A DNA stretch of 10,686 nucleotides from DATAEU01 sp046735355. Lineage in GTDB: Bacteria; Actinomycetota; UBA4738; HRBIN12. The stretch spans positions 1-10,686 of the forward strand of contig JBKPTC010000114.1 of NCBI GenBank assembly GCA_046735355.1, in the 5' to 3' direction. Positions 1 through 7,234 of the stretch are shown here, piece after piece (the stretch's first letter is position 1; the number at the start of each line of letters is the position of its first letter). The translations under genes and the position numbers were made by a program. The notes beneath the pieces were generated by a model, which was given only the letters and a program-made list of their open reading frames with translations, did no database searches and was not told where the DNA came from.

Positions 1-1
1 G

Positions 2-1435
2 CTCACGACCGGAAACGACGCGTACGTCGTCTCTGGGAGCCCGTCGGCGAACTTCGGCACGAGCCAGCAGCTTCGCGTCCGCGACCAGACCACGCTCGCG
101 TACATCCGCTTCACCGTCGCGACGCCGCCGACCGGACAGGCCGTCTCGAGCGCGACACTGCGCGTGTATGCGACGTCGGCGAGCCCGTGCCCGGTCGAGA
201 TGCTGCGGGGCGCGAGCGACTCGTGGAGCGAGACGCGCATCACCTGGAACAACCAGCCGGGCGTGACCGGCTCGCCGCTCGCGTCGGCGGCGTGGAGCAC
301 GACCGGATACAAGTCCTTCGACGTCACGTCGGCCGTGCACGGCGGCCGGGTGACCTTCGTCCTTCGGCACGCCGCCGGCTGCACGGCTTCGAGCGACGCG
401 ACGTTCCGCAGCCGCGAGGCCTCGAGCAACAAGCCACGGCTGGTCGTCGTGACGTCGCCGATCGCGCCCGCGTGCTCGGACGGCGCCGACAACGACGGCG
501 ACGGCCTGTCGGACTATCCGGCGGATCTGGGATGCACGGGCACGACGGACGGCGACGAGACCGACCCGCCCGCGATGCCCTCCGGCGACGTGAAGACGGT
601 CGCGGCGGCCGGCGACATCGTGTGCGATCCGACGTCGTCGGCGTACGCCGGCACCAACGCGGCGCAGTGCCAGTTCCGCGCGACCGACGACCTGCTCGCC
701 GGCGCCGACGCGGTGCTGGAGCTCGGCGACCTCCAGTACGTCGACGGAACGCTCGACAAGTTCACCACCGCGTACGACCCGACGTGGGGCCAGTACGCAT
801 CGAACAGCTATCCGTCCGTCGGCAACCACGAGTACAACGACCCGGCGGGCGGCGCGCAAGGCTACTACGCGTACTGGGCGTCGAAGGGCCGGCCGACCAG
901 CACCGGCGGCCCGGGCTACTACAGCTTCGATCTCGGCTCGTGGCACCTCGTCGCGCTCAACTCGAATTGCACGCGCGTCGCCTGTGTCGAGGGCACCGCG
1001 CAGAACGACTGGCTCGAGGCCGACCTGGCGGCGACCGCGCAGCCGTGCGTCCTCGCGTACTGGCACCATCCGCTCTGGAACTCCGGAACCGACCACGGCT
1101 CGGACATGCCGCCCGGTGCGAAGGCGTTCTGGGACGACCTGTACGCGGCGCACGCGGACCTCGTGCTGAACGGTCACGAGCACAACTACCAGCGGTACGC
1201 CAAGCAGGATCCGGCCGGCGTCGCGACGGCCGACGGGATCCGAGAGTTCGTCGCCGGCACCGGCGGCAACAGCCACTATGGGCTCCTCTCCACCAAGGAT
1301 CCGAACTACGAGTTCGGCGATGCCACGGACTTCGGGGTGCTGCGGCTGTTCCTCGGCGACGACGGTTACTCGTGGGAGTTCGTGAACAGCGCCGGCGTGA
1401 TCGTCGACGAGGGCGGCCCGATCGCCTGCAACTGA
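2..1435 (+). CDS. Secreted metallophosphoesterase with N-terminal DNRLRE domain (5' partial)
   Basis: The frame is open from base 2 with no start in view, so the true N-terminus, probably with a signal peptide, lies upstream; 477 residues are visible. Residues 3 to about 150 look like a DNRLRE/CBM96-type beta-sandwich: DAYVVSGSPSANFGTSQQL, later ITWNNQP and a FDVTSAV segment. Residues 157-187 form an acidic Cys-flanked linker (CSDGADNDGDG, then DYPADLGC and DGDE), of the calcium-binding type seen in secreted proteins. From about residue 197 a calcineurin-like phosphoesterase follows, with its metal motifs in order: GDIV (Asp205), GDLQY (Asp243), GNHEY (Asn275, His276), WHHP (His355) and GHEHNYQRY (His392, His394). 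The spacing resembles purple acid phosphatase relatives. The likely role is hydrolysis of a phosphoester outside the cell; the substrate is unknown. The stop is TGA. It converges on the next gene 39 bases away. Confidence 0.93.
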   Translation, partial: LTTGNDAYVVSGSPSANFGTSQQLRVRDQTTLAYIRFTVATPPTGQAVSSATLRVYATSASPCPVEMLRGASDSWSETRITWNNQPGVTGSPLASAAWSTTGYKSFDVTSAVHGGRVTFVLRHAAGCTASSDATFRSREASSNKPRLVVVTSPIAPACSDGADNDGDGLSDYPADLGCTGTTDGDETDPPAMPSGDVKTVAAAGDIVCDPTSSAYAGTNAAQCQFRATDDLLAGADAVLELGDLQYVDGTLDKFTTAYDPTWGQYASNSYPSVGNHEYNDPAGGAQGYYAYWASKGRPTSTGGPGYYSFDLGSWHLVALNSNCTRVACVEGTAQNDWLEADLAATAQPCVLAYWHHPLWNSGTDHGSDMPPGAKAFWDDLYAAHADLVLNGHEHNYQRYAKQDPAGVATADGIREFVAGTGGNSHYGLLSTKDPNYEFGDATDFGVLRLFLGDDGYSWEFVNSAGVIVDEGGPIACN

Positions 1436-1474
1436 CGCGCCCCGGATCGCCGCCGTTCTGTGGTCGCGCGCCGC

Positions 1475-2032
1475 TCAGCGGAGGATCTCGATGAGCAGGA
1501 TCCAGGCGTTCGCGATCCCGTCTCCGAGCAGCAGGATCATCCCCGGCACGAGCCAGTACAGGCCGCCGCCGACGCCGAGCAGCACCGACACCGCCGACGC
1601 CAGCACGCCGAGCGTCACCACCTACACGAGGATCGCGTTGAACGTGACGACGCCGCGCGGCTCCAGCGGCGGCGGACGGAACAGGAACGTCACGCTGGCG
1701 GCGGCCCATCCGACGGCGGCCGAGGCGAAAAGCGCCCATCCGAACGACGTTCGCGAGCCGAGCGGCGTCAACAGGACCAACCCGATGACGAGGGCCTCGA
1801 ACATCAGGATCAGCGTGAGCCCCGCGCGGCGGGGCAGCCACGGGTTGCCGAGGACGTGCTCGAGATTGATCGACAGCGAGATGAACAGCAGGCCCGTGAG
1901 CGACGCGGCCGCCGTGGCGACGCCCACGCCGAAGTCGTGCCACGCCGACGGATCGTACGCTGCATGGCGGAAAGTCTTCCACGGAAACGACTCGGGCTCG
2001 ATCCGGGCCGCCGCTACGCTGCAGCCGTGCAC
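1475..2032 (-). pseudogene. Small integral membrane protein interrupted by in-frame TAG
   Basis: Read on the minus strand, the frame gives YDPSAWHDFGVGVATAAASL, then hydrophobic helices around GLLFISLSI, LILMFEALVIGLVLL and GWALFASAAVGWAAA, then FNAILV and a TAG at 1624-1622. Without any frame change it continues for 48 codons (VVTLGVLASAVSVLLGVGGG, LYWLVPGMILLLG, ending NAWILLIEILR) to a TGA at 1477-1475. The continuation is hydrophobic and protein-like, and it completes the helix that the TAG interrupts. I remember similar small actinobacterial membrane proteins, sometimes annotated as FtsH-protease modulators, with a comparable C-terminus, but cannot check this. The start is uncertain: the only in-frame initiator upstream of the conserved part is GTG at 2032, inside the start of the divergent gene. 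Either the gene is broken, the codon is read through, or one base is a sequencing error. Function unknown. Confidence 0.72.
2015..2020 (+). promoter_or_regulatory. Putative -10 box of leaderless ornithine cyclodeaminase-like gene
   Basis: TACGCT lies 6 bases upstream of the GTG at 2027, so transcription would begin at or next to the start codon. There is no Shine-Dalgarno sequence before this GTG. No convincing -35 box is visible at the expected 16-18 base distance. Confidence 0.45.
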
Positions 2033-3031
2033 GAGGCCGCCGTTCCGATCCGGGTCCTCGATCGTCGAGCCGTCGAGGGCCTGCTCGATCCCGACCGACT
2101 CCGCGAGGCGATCGCGCGGGCGATGGTCGACGTCAGCCGAGGACGCGTCTCGATGCCCAACCGGGTCGCTGCGCTCGTCGACGAGCGAGACGGGTTCCTC
2201 GGCGTGATGCCCGCGTTCCTCCCGTCGGCCGGCGCCCTCACGACCAAACTCGTCACGCTGTTCCCGAACAACCGCGATCGTCCAACCCACCAGGCCGTCC
2301 TGATCTGCTTCGATCCGGAGACCGGCACGCCGACGGCGTTGATGGACGCTACGTCGATCACCGCCGCTCGAACCGCGGCCGGCTCGGCGCTGTCGACCGA
2401 CCTGCTCGCTCGCGACGACGCCCGAACCCTCGCGATCCTCGGATCCGGCGTGCAGGCGCGCTCGCACGCCGTCGCGGTCGTTCGCGTGCGCCCGTTCGAG
2501 CGGGTGCTGGTCGCCGGCCGCTCGCAGGAGCGCGCCGAGATGCTCTCGCGTGACGTCGCGGCCGAGGCCGACGTGCCGGTCGAGGTCGTGCCGACGTTCG
2601 AGGACGCGTGCCGCAGCGCCGACGTCGTGTGCGCGACGACCCACGCCGGCGAGCCCGTGGTCCGCCGGGCGTGGCTGCGTGCGGGGGCGCACGTCACGTC
2701 GGTCGGGTTCAACAGCGCCGGGCACGGCGAGGTCGACGAGGAGACGATCACGACGTCGGCGGTGTTCGTCGAGTCGCGAGACGCGACGCTCGCCGATCCG
2801 CCGTCGGGAGCGGTCGAGCTCGTTCGCGCGATCGAGCGCGGCATCATCGACGCGACGCACGTCCGGGCCGAGATCGGCGAGGTCGTCGCGGGCACCGCCC
2901 CGGGACGGACGTCCGACGACGAGATCACGCTCTACAAGTCCGTCGGGATCGCGGCGCAAGACGCCGCCGCGGCCGCGCTCGTGCTCGATGCGGCGCGCGA
3001 GACCGGCACCGGGATCGAGATCGAGCTCTAA
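2027..3031 (+). CDS. Ornithine cyclodeaminase/mu-crystallin family protein
   Basis: A 334-residue protein, the usual length for this NAD(P)-dependent family, which includes ornithine cyclodeaminase (ornithine to proline plus ammonia), alanine dehydrogenase of the archaeal type and ketimine reductases. Visible motifs: LLDPDRLREAI near the N-terminus; TTKLVTLFPNN with the conserved Lys74; MDATSITAARTAAGSA with Arg115; the Rossmann nucleotide loop GSGVQARSHA at 139-148; TSVGFNSAGHGEVDEETI with Asp237 at the position of the family's catalytic Asp; and YKSVGIAAQDAAAA near the C-terminus. I chose the GTG at 2027 because it fits family N-termini and follows a -10 box directly; an ATG at 1964 would add 21 residues of poor quality. 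Sequence alone does not separate cyclodeaminase from imine reductase. It ends 7 bases before the convergent gene. The link to ornithine or arginine chemistry in the nearby operon is suggestive only. Confidence 0.9.
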   Translation: MHEAAVPIRVLDRRAVEGLLDPDRLREAIARAMVDVSRGRVSMPNRVAALVDERDGFLGVMPAFLPSAGALTTKLVTLFPNNRDRPTHQAVLICFDPETGTPTALMDATSITAARTAAGSALSTDLLARDDARTLAILGSGVQARSHAVAVVRVRPFERVLVAGRSQERAEMLSRDVAAEADVPVEVVPTFEDACRSADVVCATTHAGEPVVRRAWLRAGAHVTSVGFNSAGHGEVDEETITTSAVFVESRDATLADPPSGAVELVRAIERGIIDATHVRAEIGEVVAGTAPGRTSDDEITLYKSVGIAAQDAAAAALVLDAARETGTGIEIEL

Positions 3032-3038
3032 CGACCGC

Positions 3039-3521
3039 TCAGAACGGCTTGGTCACCATCAGGGCGACGACGACCACGACGACCGCTTGCTCGTAGGTCC
3101 GCGCCGCCCATACCGCCCGGTCGTGGAGGGCGTCCGTGAGCCGCTCGGTCATGCGACCCTCGCCTGCGGCCTGCGACAGCGCGGACTCGAACACCTTGCC
3201 CCGCGGGAGGAACACGAGCGGCACGAGCGGGATCGTCGTCGCGAACAGGATCAGCGACACCGTCACCCACCGCGTGCCCTGTTCCCACAGCGGAAGGTGC
3301 TCGGCCCACCACGTGAGGATCCCCAGGATCAGCACGGCGATCGAGCCCGGAACGACCATGTACCGCTCGAACGGCGTCGCCGACTCGACGAGGTCGCGCA
3401 CGCGATCGAGCTGCGTCGCCGACCGTGCCTGCCCGAGCAGCACGTCGCGCCCGATCAGGCCGGCCACGAACCAGAACGCCGACAGGACGTGCAGCAGCTG
3501 CGTCACGTCGGCCAGGGACAC
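3039..3521 (-). CDS. DUF2269-like four-helix integral membrane protein
   Basis: About 160 residues with four hydrophobic segments: LLHVLSAFWFVAGLIGRDVL, YMVVPGSIAVLILGILTWW, WVTVSLILFATTIPLVPLVFL and YEQAVVVVVVALMV near the end. The arrangement and the HVLSAFWFVAG opening resemble the DUF2269 family of predicted integral membrane proteins, whose function is not known. The start is ambiguous: GTG at 3521 or GTG at 3506 both precede the first helix, and upstream codons do not look coding. It lies 31 bases downstream of the prolyl aminopeptidase-like gene on the same strand, so it could be the last gene of that operon or have its own promoter. No catalytic motif is visible. The stop is TGA, 7 bases from the end of the convergent ornithine cyclodeaminase-like gene. 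Confidence 0.78.
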   Translation of the reverse strand: MSLADVTQLLHVLSAFWFVAGLIGRDVLLGQARSATQLDRVRDLVESATPFERYMVVPGSIAVLILGILTWWAEHLPLWEQGTRWVTVSLILFATTIPLVPLVFLPRGKVFESALSQAAGEGRMTERLTDALHDRAVWAARTYEQAVVVVVVALMVTKPF

Positions 3522-3552
3522 GCGCGTAGCGTCGACGAGCGGGCGCGCCCTG

Positions 3553-4515
3553 TCAACGCACCGCGAACCGATCGGTCGCCGCGACGATCGCGTCGGTGAT
3601 ACCCGGCGCGGACGAATCGTGACCCGCGTCGCCCACGACGACGAGGTCGGACGAACGCCAGGCCCGATGTAACGCCCAGGCGTTGCCGAGCGGCGATTGG
3701 AAGTCGAACCGCCCCTGCACGACGACGCCCGGGATCTCCGCGAGAGCGGAGATAGCGCGCAGGAGCTCGTCGTCGTCGATCCACGCGTCGTTCCGGACAT
3801 AGTGGGTCACGATGCGCGCGAACGCGAGCGCGAAAGCTGGATCGCGGAACCGATCCTCGAGCCGATCCGACGGCGGCCACGACGGTGTCGCGGACTCCCA
3901 CCGGCACCACGCGAGCGCGGCCCGTTCGCGTACGGCCGGGTCTGCGTCGAAGAGCAACTCCGAATAGGTCTCGATCACGTCGCCACGGTCGCGCCCCGCC
4001 GGGATCGCCTCGAGTAGCCGCGCCCACTGCGCCGGGAAGAACCGAGCGAGACCGCCGCGGAAGAGCCAATCGTCCTCGGATCTCCTGCCGGTCGCTACGC
4101 CCCAGACGATGAGCTCCGTCACACGCTCGGGATGGCGCTCGGCGTACGCGAGGGCGAGCACGCTTCCCCACGAGCCGCCGGCGACCAGCCACCGATCGAT
4201 GCCGAGATGGCGACGCAGACGCTCGATGTCGTCGCCCAGATGCCACGTCGTGTTCGTCGACAGGTCGACGTCCGGCTGGCTCGCATGCGGCGTGCTCCGG
4301 CCGCAATTGCGTTGATCGAACAGCACGACCCGGTACGCATGCGGGTCGAACAATCGACGCTGCCACGCGGCCGCGCCCGATCCCGGCCCGCCGTGCAGGA
4401 CGACGGCCGGCTTGCCGTCCGGCCGCCCGGCGATATCCCACCACAGGACGTGTCCGTCGCCGACGTCCAGCCACCCCGTGTCGGACGGCTCGATCGCGGG
4501 ATACCGACCGCTCAC
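3553..4515 (-). CDS. pip: Prolyl aminopeptidase-like alpha/beta hydrolase (S33)
   Basis: A 320-residue alpha/beta hydrolase of the prolyl aminopeptidase type, which removes N-terminal proline from peptides in the cytoplasm. Visible motifs: oxyanion loop HGGPG at 41-45, FDQRNCGRSTPH at 66-77 (the family form is DQRGCGRS), nucleophile elbow GGSWGS with Ser115, probable catalytic Asp271 in QGRFDFQSP, and His299 in GDAGHDSS. Length and motif order are those of the family, and there is no signal peptide. The start is a GTG whose last two bases lie in the TGA of the urease alpha-like gene (GTGA overlap), so translation is probably coupled and this is the fourth gene of the operon. S33 members with this signature can also act on other small amides or esters, so the operon context leaves the real substrate open. 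Confidence 0.92.
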   Translation of the reverse strand: MSGRYPAIEPSDTGWLDVGDGHVLWWDIAGRPDGKPAVVLHGGPGSGAAAWQRRLFDPHAYRVVLFDQRNCGRSTPHASQPDVDLSTNTTWHLGDDIERLRRHLGIDRWLVAGGSWGSVLALAYAERHPERVTELIVWGVATGRRSEDDWLFRGGLARFFPAQWARLLEAIPAGRDRGDVIETYSELLFDADPAVRERAALAWCRWESATPSWPPSDRLEDRFRDPAFALAFARIVTHYVRNDAWIDDDELLRAISALAEIPGVVVQGRFDFQSPLGNAWALHRAWRSSDLVVVGDAGHDSSAPGITDAIVAATDRFAVR

Positions 4516-6227
4516 GACAACAGATACCGACGCGAGAGCGGAACCTCGGCGACGGGTTCGACCGCGAGGACGCGTCCGTCGAGCCTCACCGTTCCGTCTG
4601 TTCGATCGACCTCGATCGGCGGTGCGGCGCGGTTGGCGACGAACGACTCACGCGTGAGTCCGCGCGTGCCCTCGACGGGCGCGAACCGGCGCCGGCTTCC
4701 CAGGCGTTGCCGGATCCCGCCGTCGAACGCGGCGCGCGAGACGAACGTCGTGCCGAGCGACCCGCCGGCTCGTCCCGTCGCGCCCCAGTGCGCGGCGTGC
4801 CGGACCGGCTCGACGCCCTCGATCGTCGCGTTGCCTTGGCCGATCGCGCCCCAGGCGAACACGCCGGCCTTGAGGACGAGCTCGGGACGAACGCCGAACC
4901 AGCCCGGGCGCCACAGCGCGATGTCGGCCAGCCGCCCCGGCGCGAGCGTGCCGACGTCGTTCGAGATGCCCTGCGCGATCGCCGGCTCGATCGTCACCTT
5001 CGCGAGGTACCGGAGCACTCGCTCGTTGTCCGCCCGGTCAGGCCGTGTCACTCCGTCCGCACGCTGAACGTGCGGCGCGTCCGGCATGTCCGCGTGCATA
5101 TCGCGCCACCGCTTCATGACGTGCGCGAGCTGGAACGTCCTGCGGACCGTCTCACCGATCCGGCCCATGCCCTGCGAGTCGCTGTTCATGATCTGGATCG
5201 CGCCCAGCTCGTGCAGCGGGCCCTCGGCGGCCATCGTCGCCGGATGGATGCGCTCGCGCGCCGCCTCGAGGTCCTCCGCGACGAACGGCGAGCCGCCGTG
5301 CACCGCGAGGATCATCTCCAGATGCTCGTCGGCTGTCGCCGCACCGAACGGCACGGTCGGCGTGGTCGAGGAGCAGATCACGTTCGGCTCGCGCACGATC
5401 GCGACGAGGTCGGGGACGTGGCCGCCGCCGGTCCCCTCGACGTGATACGCGTGGATCGTGCGGCCCCGCGTCGCCGCGACCGTGTCCTCGAGCTCGCACG
5501 ACTCGTTGAGGCCGTCCGTGTGCAGGCACACCTGCACGTCATGCGCCTCGGCGAGATCGAGCACCGCGTCGACGATCTCCGGGTACGCGCCCCAGTCCTC
5601 GTGGATCTTGAGGCCGCACGCGCCGGCCTCGAGCACGCGCTCGACCGGTCCGCGCACGTCCGTCCGAGCGCTCGCCTGCAATCCGAGGTTCACCGGCGCG
5701 TCCTCGAAGGCGGACAACGTCCGCTCCATCACGTACGGCGGCTCCTCGAACCCTGCGGTGATGAGCGTGGTCACACCGGCCGAGAGCGCGTGCGACACGA
5801 GCGCCGGGGTGATGAGGTGCACGTGGCTGTCGACCGCGCCGGCCGTGGCGATCAGTCCGTGCCCGTTCACCGGCCACGTGTTCGGCCCGATGACCAGCTC
5901 GACCTCGTCCGCGATCTCGGGGCTGCCGGCGCGCCCGACGCCGACGATGCGCCCTTCCTTGATGCCGATGTCGGTCTTGAGGACGCCGAGGAGCGGATCG
6001 ATGACGACCACGCCGGCGATCACGACGTCGAGCTCGCTGTCCGCCGCGGCGCGGTCGAACTGCGCCTGTCGCGACCGGAAGTTCTTCGCGTACCCCCACA
6101 TCGGCTCGTCGCCGGCCCCGACCGTGTCGGCCTCGACCTCGATCCACAGATCGGTGTCGGCCAGTCGCACGCGGTCGCCGATCGTCGGGCCGTACCGACC
6201 CACGTACTCGGCGCGCGACAGCCTCAC
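4512..6227 (-). CDS. Urease alpha (UreC)-like nickel amidohydrolase, divergent
   Basis: 571 residues, close to the usual 567-570 of UreC, colinear from YGPTIGDRVRLADTDLWIEV to the terminal RRYLLS. All nickel-centre residues are present: His135 and His137 (DSHVH), the Lys207 expected to be carbamylated (GLKIHEDWG, with His209), His236 (HTDGLNES), His262 (YHVEGTGGGHVPD) and Asp350 (NSDSQGMGRIGE). The general-acid His310 is also kept. Relative to Klebsiella UreC as I recall it, the flap motif VCHH reads AVHG, so Cys319 is Val309 and His321 is Gly311. The stretch between the second metal His and the Lys is about 11 residues shorter, because the GGGTGPA...ATTCTPG loop is replaced by ITAGFEEPP. The RDGMGQ region is also altered (RSRQAQFDR). 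This is a urease-superfamily hydrolase, but a plain urease is doubtful. The GTG start overlaps the deiminase stop (GTGA). No ureDEFG gene is in the window. Confidence 0.93.
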   Translation of the reverse strand: MRLSRAEYVGRYGPTIGDRVRLADTDLWIEVEADTVGAGDEPMWGYAKNFRSRQAQFDRAAADSELDVVIAGVVVIDPLLGVLKTDIGIKEGRIVGVGRAGSPEIADEVELVIGPNTWPVNGHGLIATAGAVDSHVHLITPALVSHALSAGVTTLITAGFEEPPYVMERTLSAFEDAPVNLGLQASARTDVRGPVERVLEAGACGLKIHEDWGAYPEIVDAVLDLAEAHDVQVCLHTDGLNESCELEDTVAATRGRTIHAYHVEGTGGGHVPDLVAIVREPNVICSSTTPTVPFGAATADEHLEMILAVHGGSPFVAEDLEAARERIHPATMAAEGPLHELGAIQIMNSDSQGMGRIGETVRRTFQLAHVMKRWRDMHADMPDAPHVQRADGVTRPDRADNERVLRYLAKVTIEPAIAQGISNDVGTLAPGRLADIALWRPGWFGVRPELVLKAGVFAWGAIGQGNATIEGVEPVRHAAHWGATGRAGGSLGTTFVSRAAFDGGIRQRLGSRRRFAPVEGTRGLTRESFVANRAAPPIEVDRTDGTVRLDGRVLAVEPVAEVPLSRRYLLS

Positions 6228-7234
6228 GACAGCGGCGAGCCGACCGGCAGCTGTTGCGTGATGCAGTGCGGGCCGCCGCCGCCCTCGTGGATCGTCCAGC
6301 CCGACACCGGCACGATCTCCCGGTCGGAGAACGCGGTTCGGATCTGCGCGAGGGCCGGCTCGTCCTCGTTGTCGCGGCCGACGACCGGAACGATCGCCGC
6401 GCCGTTGCACAGATAGAAGTTCATGTACGACAGGCCGTTCGGCGGGCCGGGATCGAACGCGAGCACCTCGATCTCGCGGCCGCGCGCGTCGCGCGCCGAA
6501 CGCAGGCGCGCGAGGTTCTCGGCCCCCGGCTCGTGGTCCGGGTCCTGCGGATCCGCGGGCGCGAGCAGCATCACGAGCCCCGGACGCACGACCTGCAGCA
6601 CGCCGTCGATGTGCCCATCGGTGTCGCGATCGGTCGAGTGCCCGCGGCCGAGCCACACGATCGTCTCGACGCCGACGTACGCGCGGAGCGTGTCCTCGAT
6701 CTGCTCGCACGTCATGCCCGGGTTGCGGTTCGGGTTCAGGAGGCACTGCTCGGTCGTGAACAGCGTCCCCTCGCCGTCGACGAAGAACGATCCGCCCTCG
6801 AGGACCATCGGCGCCTCGTACCGGCGCATCCCGAGATGTCGGGCGACGTGCGTCGGCACCTCCGCGTCGCGGTCGTACGGCAGGAACTTCTCCCCCCAGG
6901 AGTTGAAGCCGAAGTGCACGAGCGCAACGCCGCCCTCGCCGTCGGTCACGAAGATGGGGCCGTTGTCCCGCATCCACGAATCGTCGATCGGGATGGGGAC
7001 GATCTCGACGCTCGACGTCAGCATCGCCCTGGCCTCGTCGGCCTGATCGGGGTCGGTGACCATCACGAGCGGCTCGAACGAGGCGATCGCGTTCGCGACG
7101 TCGGCGTAGTCGCGCTTGGCCTGCTCGAGCAGCTCGCCCCACAGGTCGACGCGCGCCGGCCACTCCATGTACGTCGCTGCGTGCGGCCCGAACTCGGCCG
7201 GCATCGACAGAGCGTCTGCGAGCGGGGTGCTCAT
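6224..7234 (-). CDS. Agmatine deiminase family protein
   Basis: 336 residues of the agmatine deiminase/Porphyromonas-type peptidylarginine deiminase family, which hydrolyses a guanidino group to a ureido group with release of ammonia; for agmatine the product is N-carbamoylputrescine. Motifs in order: MPAEFGPHAATYMEWP at 11-26, DDSWMRDNGPIF at 84-95 with Asp90, LEGGSFFVDGEGTLFTTE from 145, LLNPNRNPGM at 165-174, DTDGHID at 204-210 with catalytic His208, NFYLCNGA, and GGGGPHCITQQ at 318-328 with nucleophile Cys324. Length is slightly short for the family but nothing essential is missing. The ATG at 7234 overlaps the TGA of the ureAB-like gene (ATGA) and has its own strong AAGGAGG. It lies between the two urease-like genes, an uncommon position, and its product may feed the urease-like enzyme. 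Agmatine as substrate is inferred from the family; other guanidino compounds are possible. Confidence 0.93.
   Translation of the reverse strand: MSTPLADALSMPAEFGPHAATYMEWPARVDLWGELLEQAKRDYADVANAIASFEPLVMVTDPDQADEARAMLTSSVEIVPIPIDDSWMRDNGPIFVTDGEGGVALVHFGFNSWGEKFLPYDRDAEVPTHVARHLGMRRYEAPMVLEGGSFFVDGEGTLFTTEQCLLNPNRNPGMTCEQIEDTLRAYVGVETIVWLGRGHSTDRDTDGHIDGVLQVVRPGLVMLLAPADPQDPDHEPGAENLARLRSARDARGREIEVLAFDPGPPNGLSYMNFYLCNGAAIVPVVGRDNEDEPALAQIRTAFSDREIVPVSGWTIHEGGGGPHCITQQLPVGSPLS

Noticed and set aside
957..1982. Open frame of 341 codons on the minus strand across the metallophosphoesterase end and the membrane gene
   Set aside because: It is almost entirely Arg, Gly and Ala with no domain, and it is out of frame with the recognised membrane protein on the same strand.
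1460..2026. Upstream extension of the ornithine cyclodeaminase-like frame
   Set aside because: It is open only by chance opposite the membrane gene, and the residues are Arg/Gln/Glu-rich and unlike the family. The start at 2027 fits the family N-terminus.
4707..6416. Open frame of 569 codons on the plus strand opposite the urease alpha-like gene
   Set aside because: It is rich in Arg, Asp and Val with no recognisable motif, as expected from the complement of a GC-rich coding frame. The minus strand carries clear catalytic motifs.
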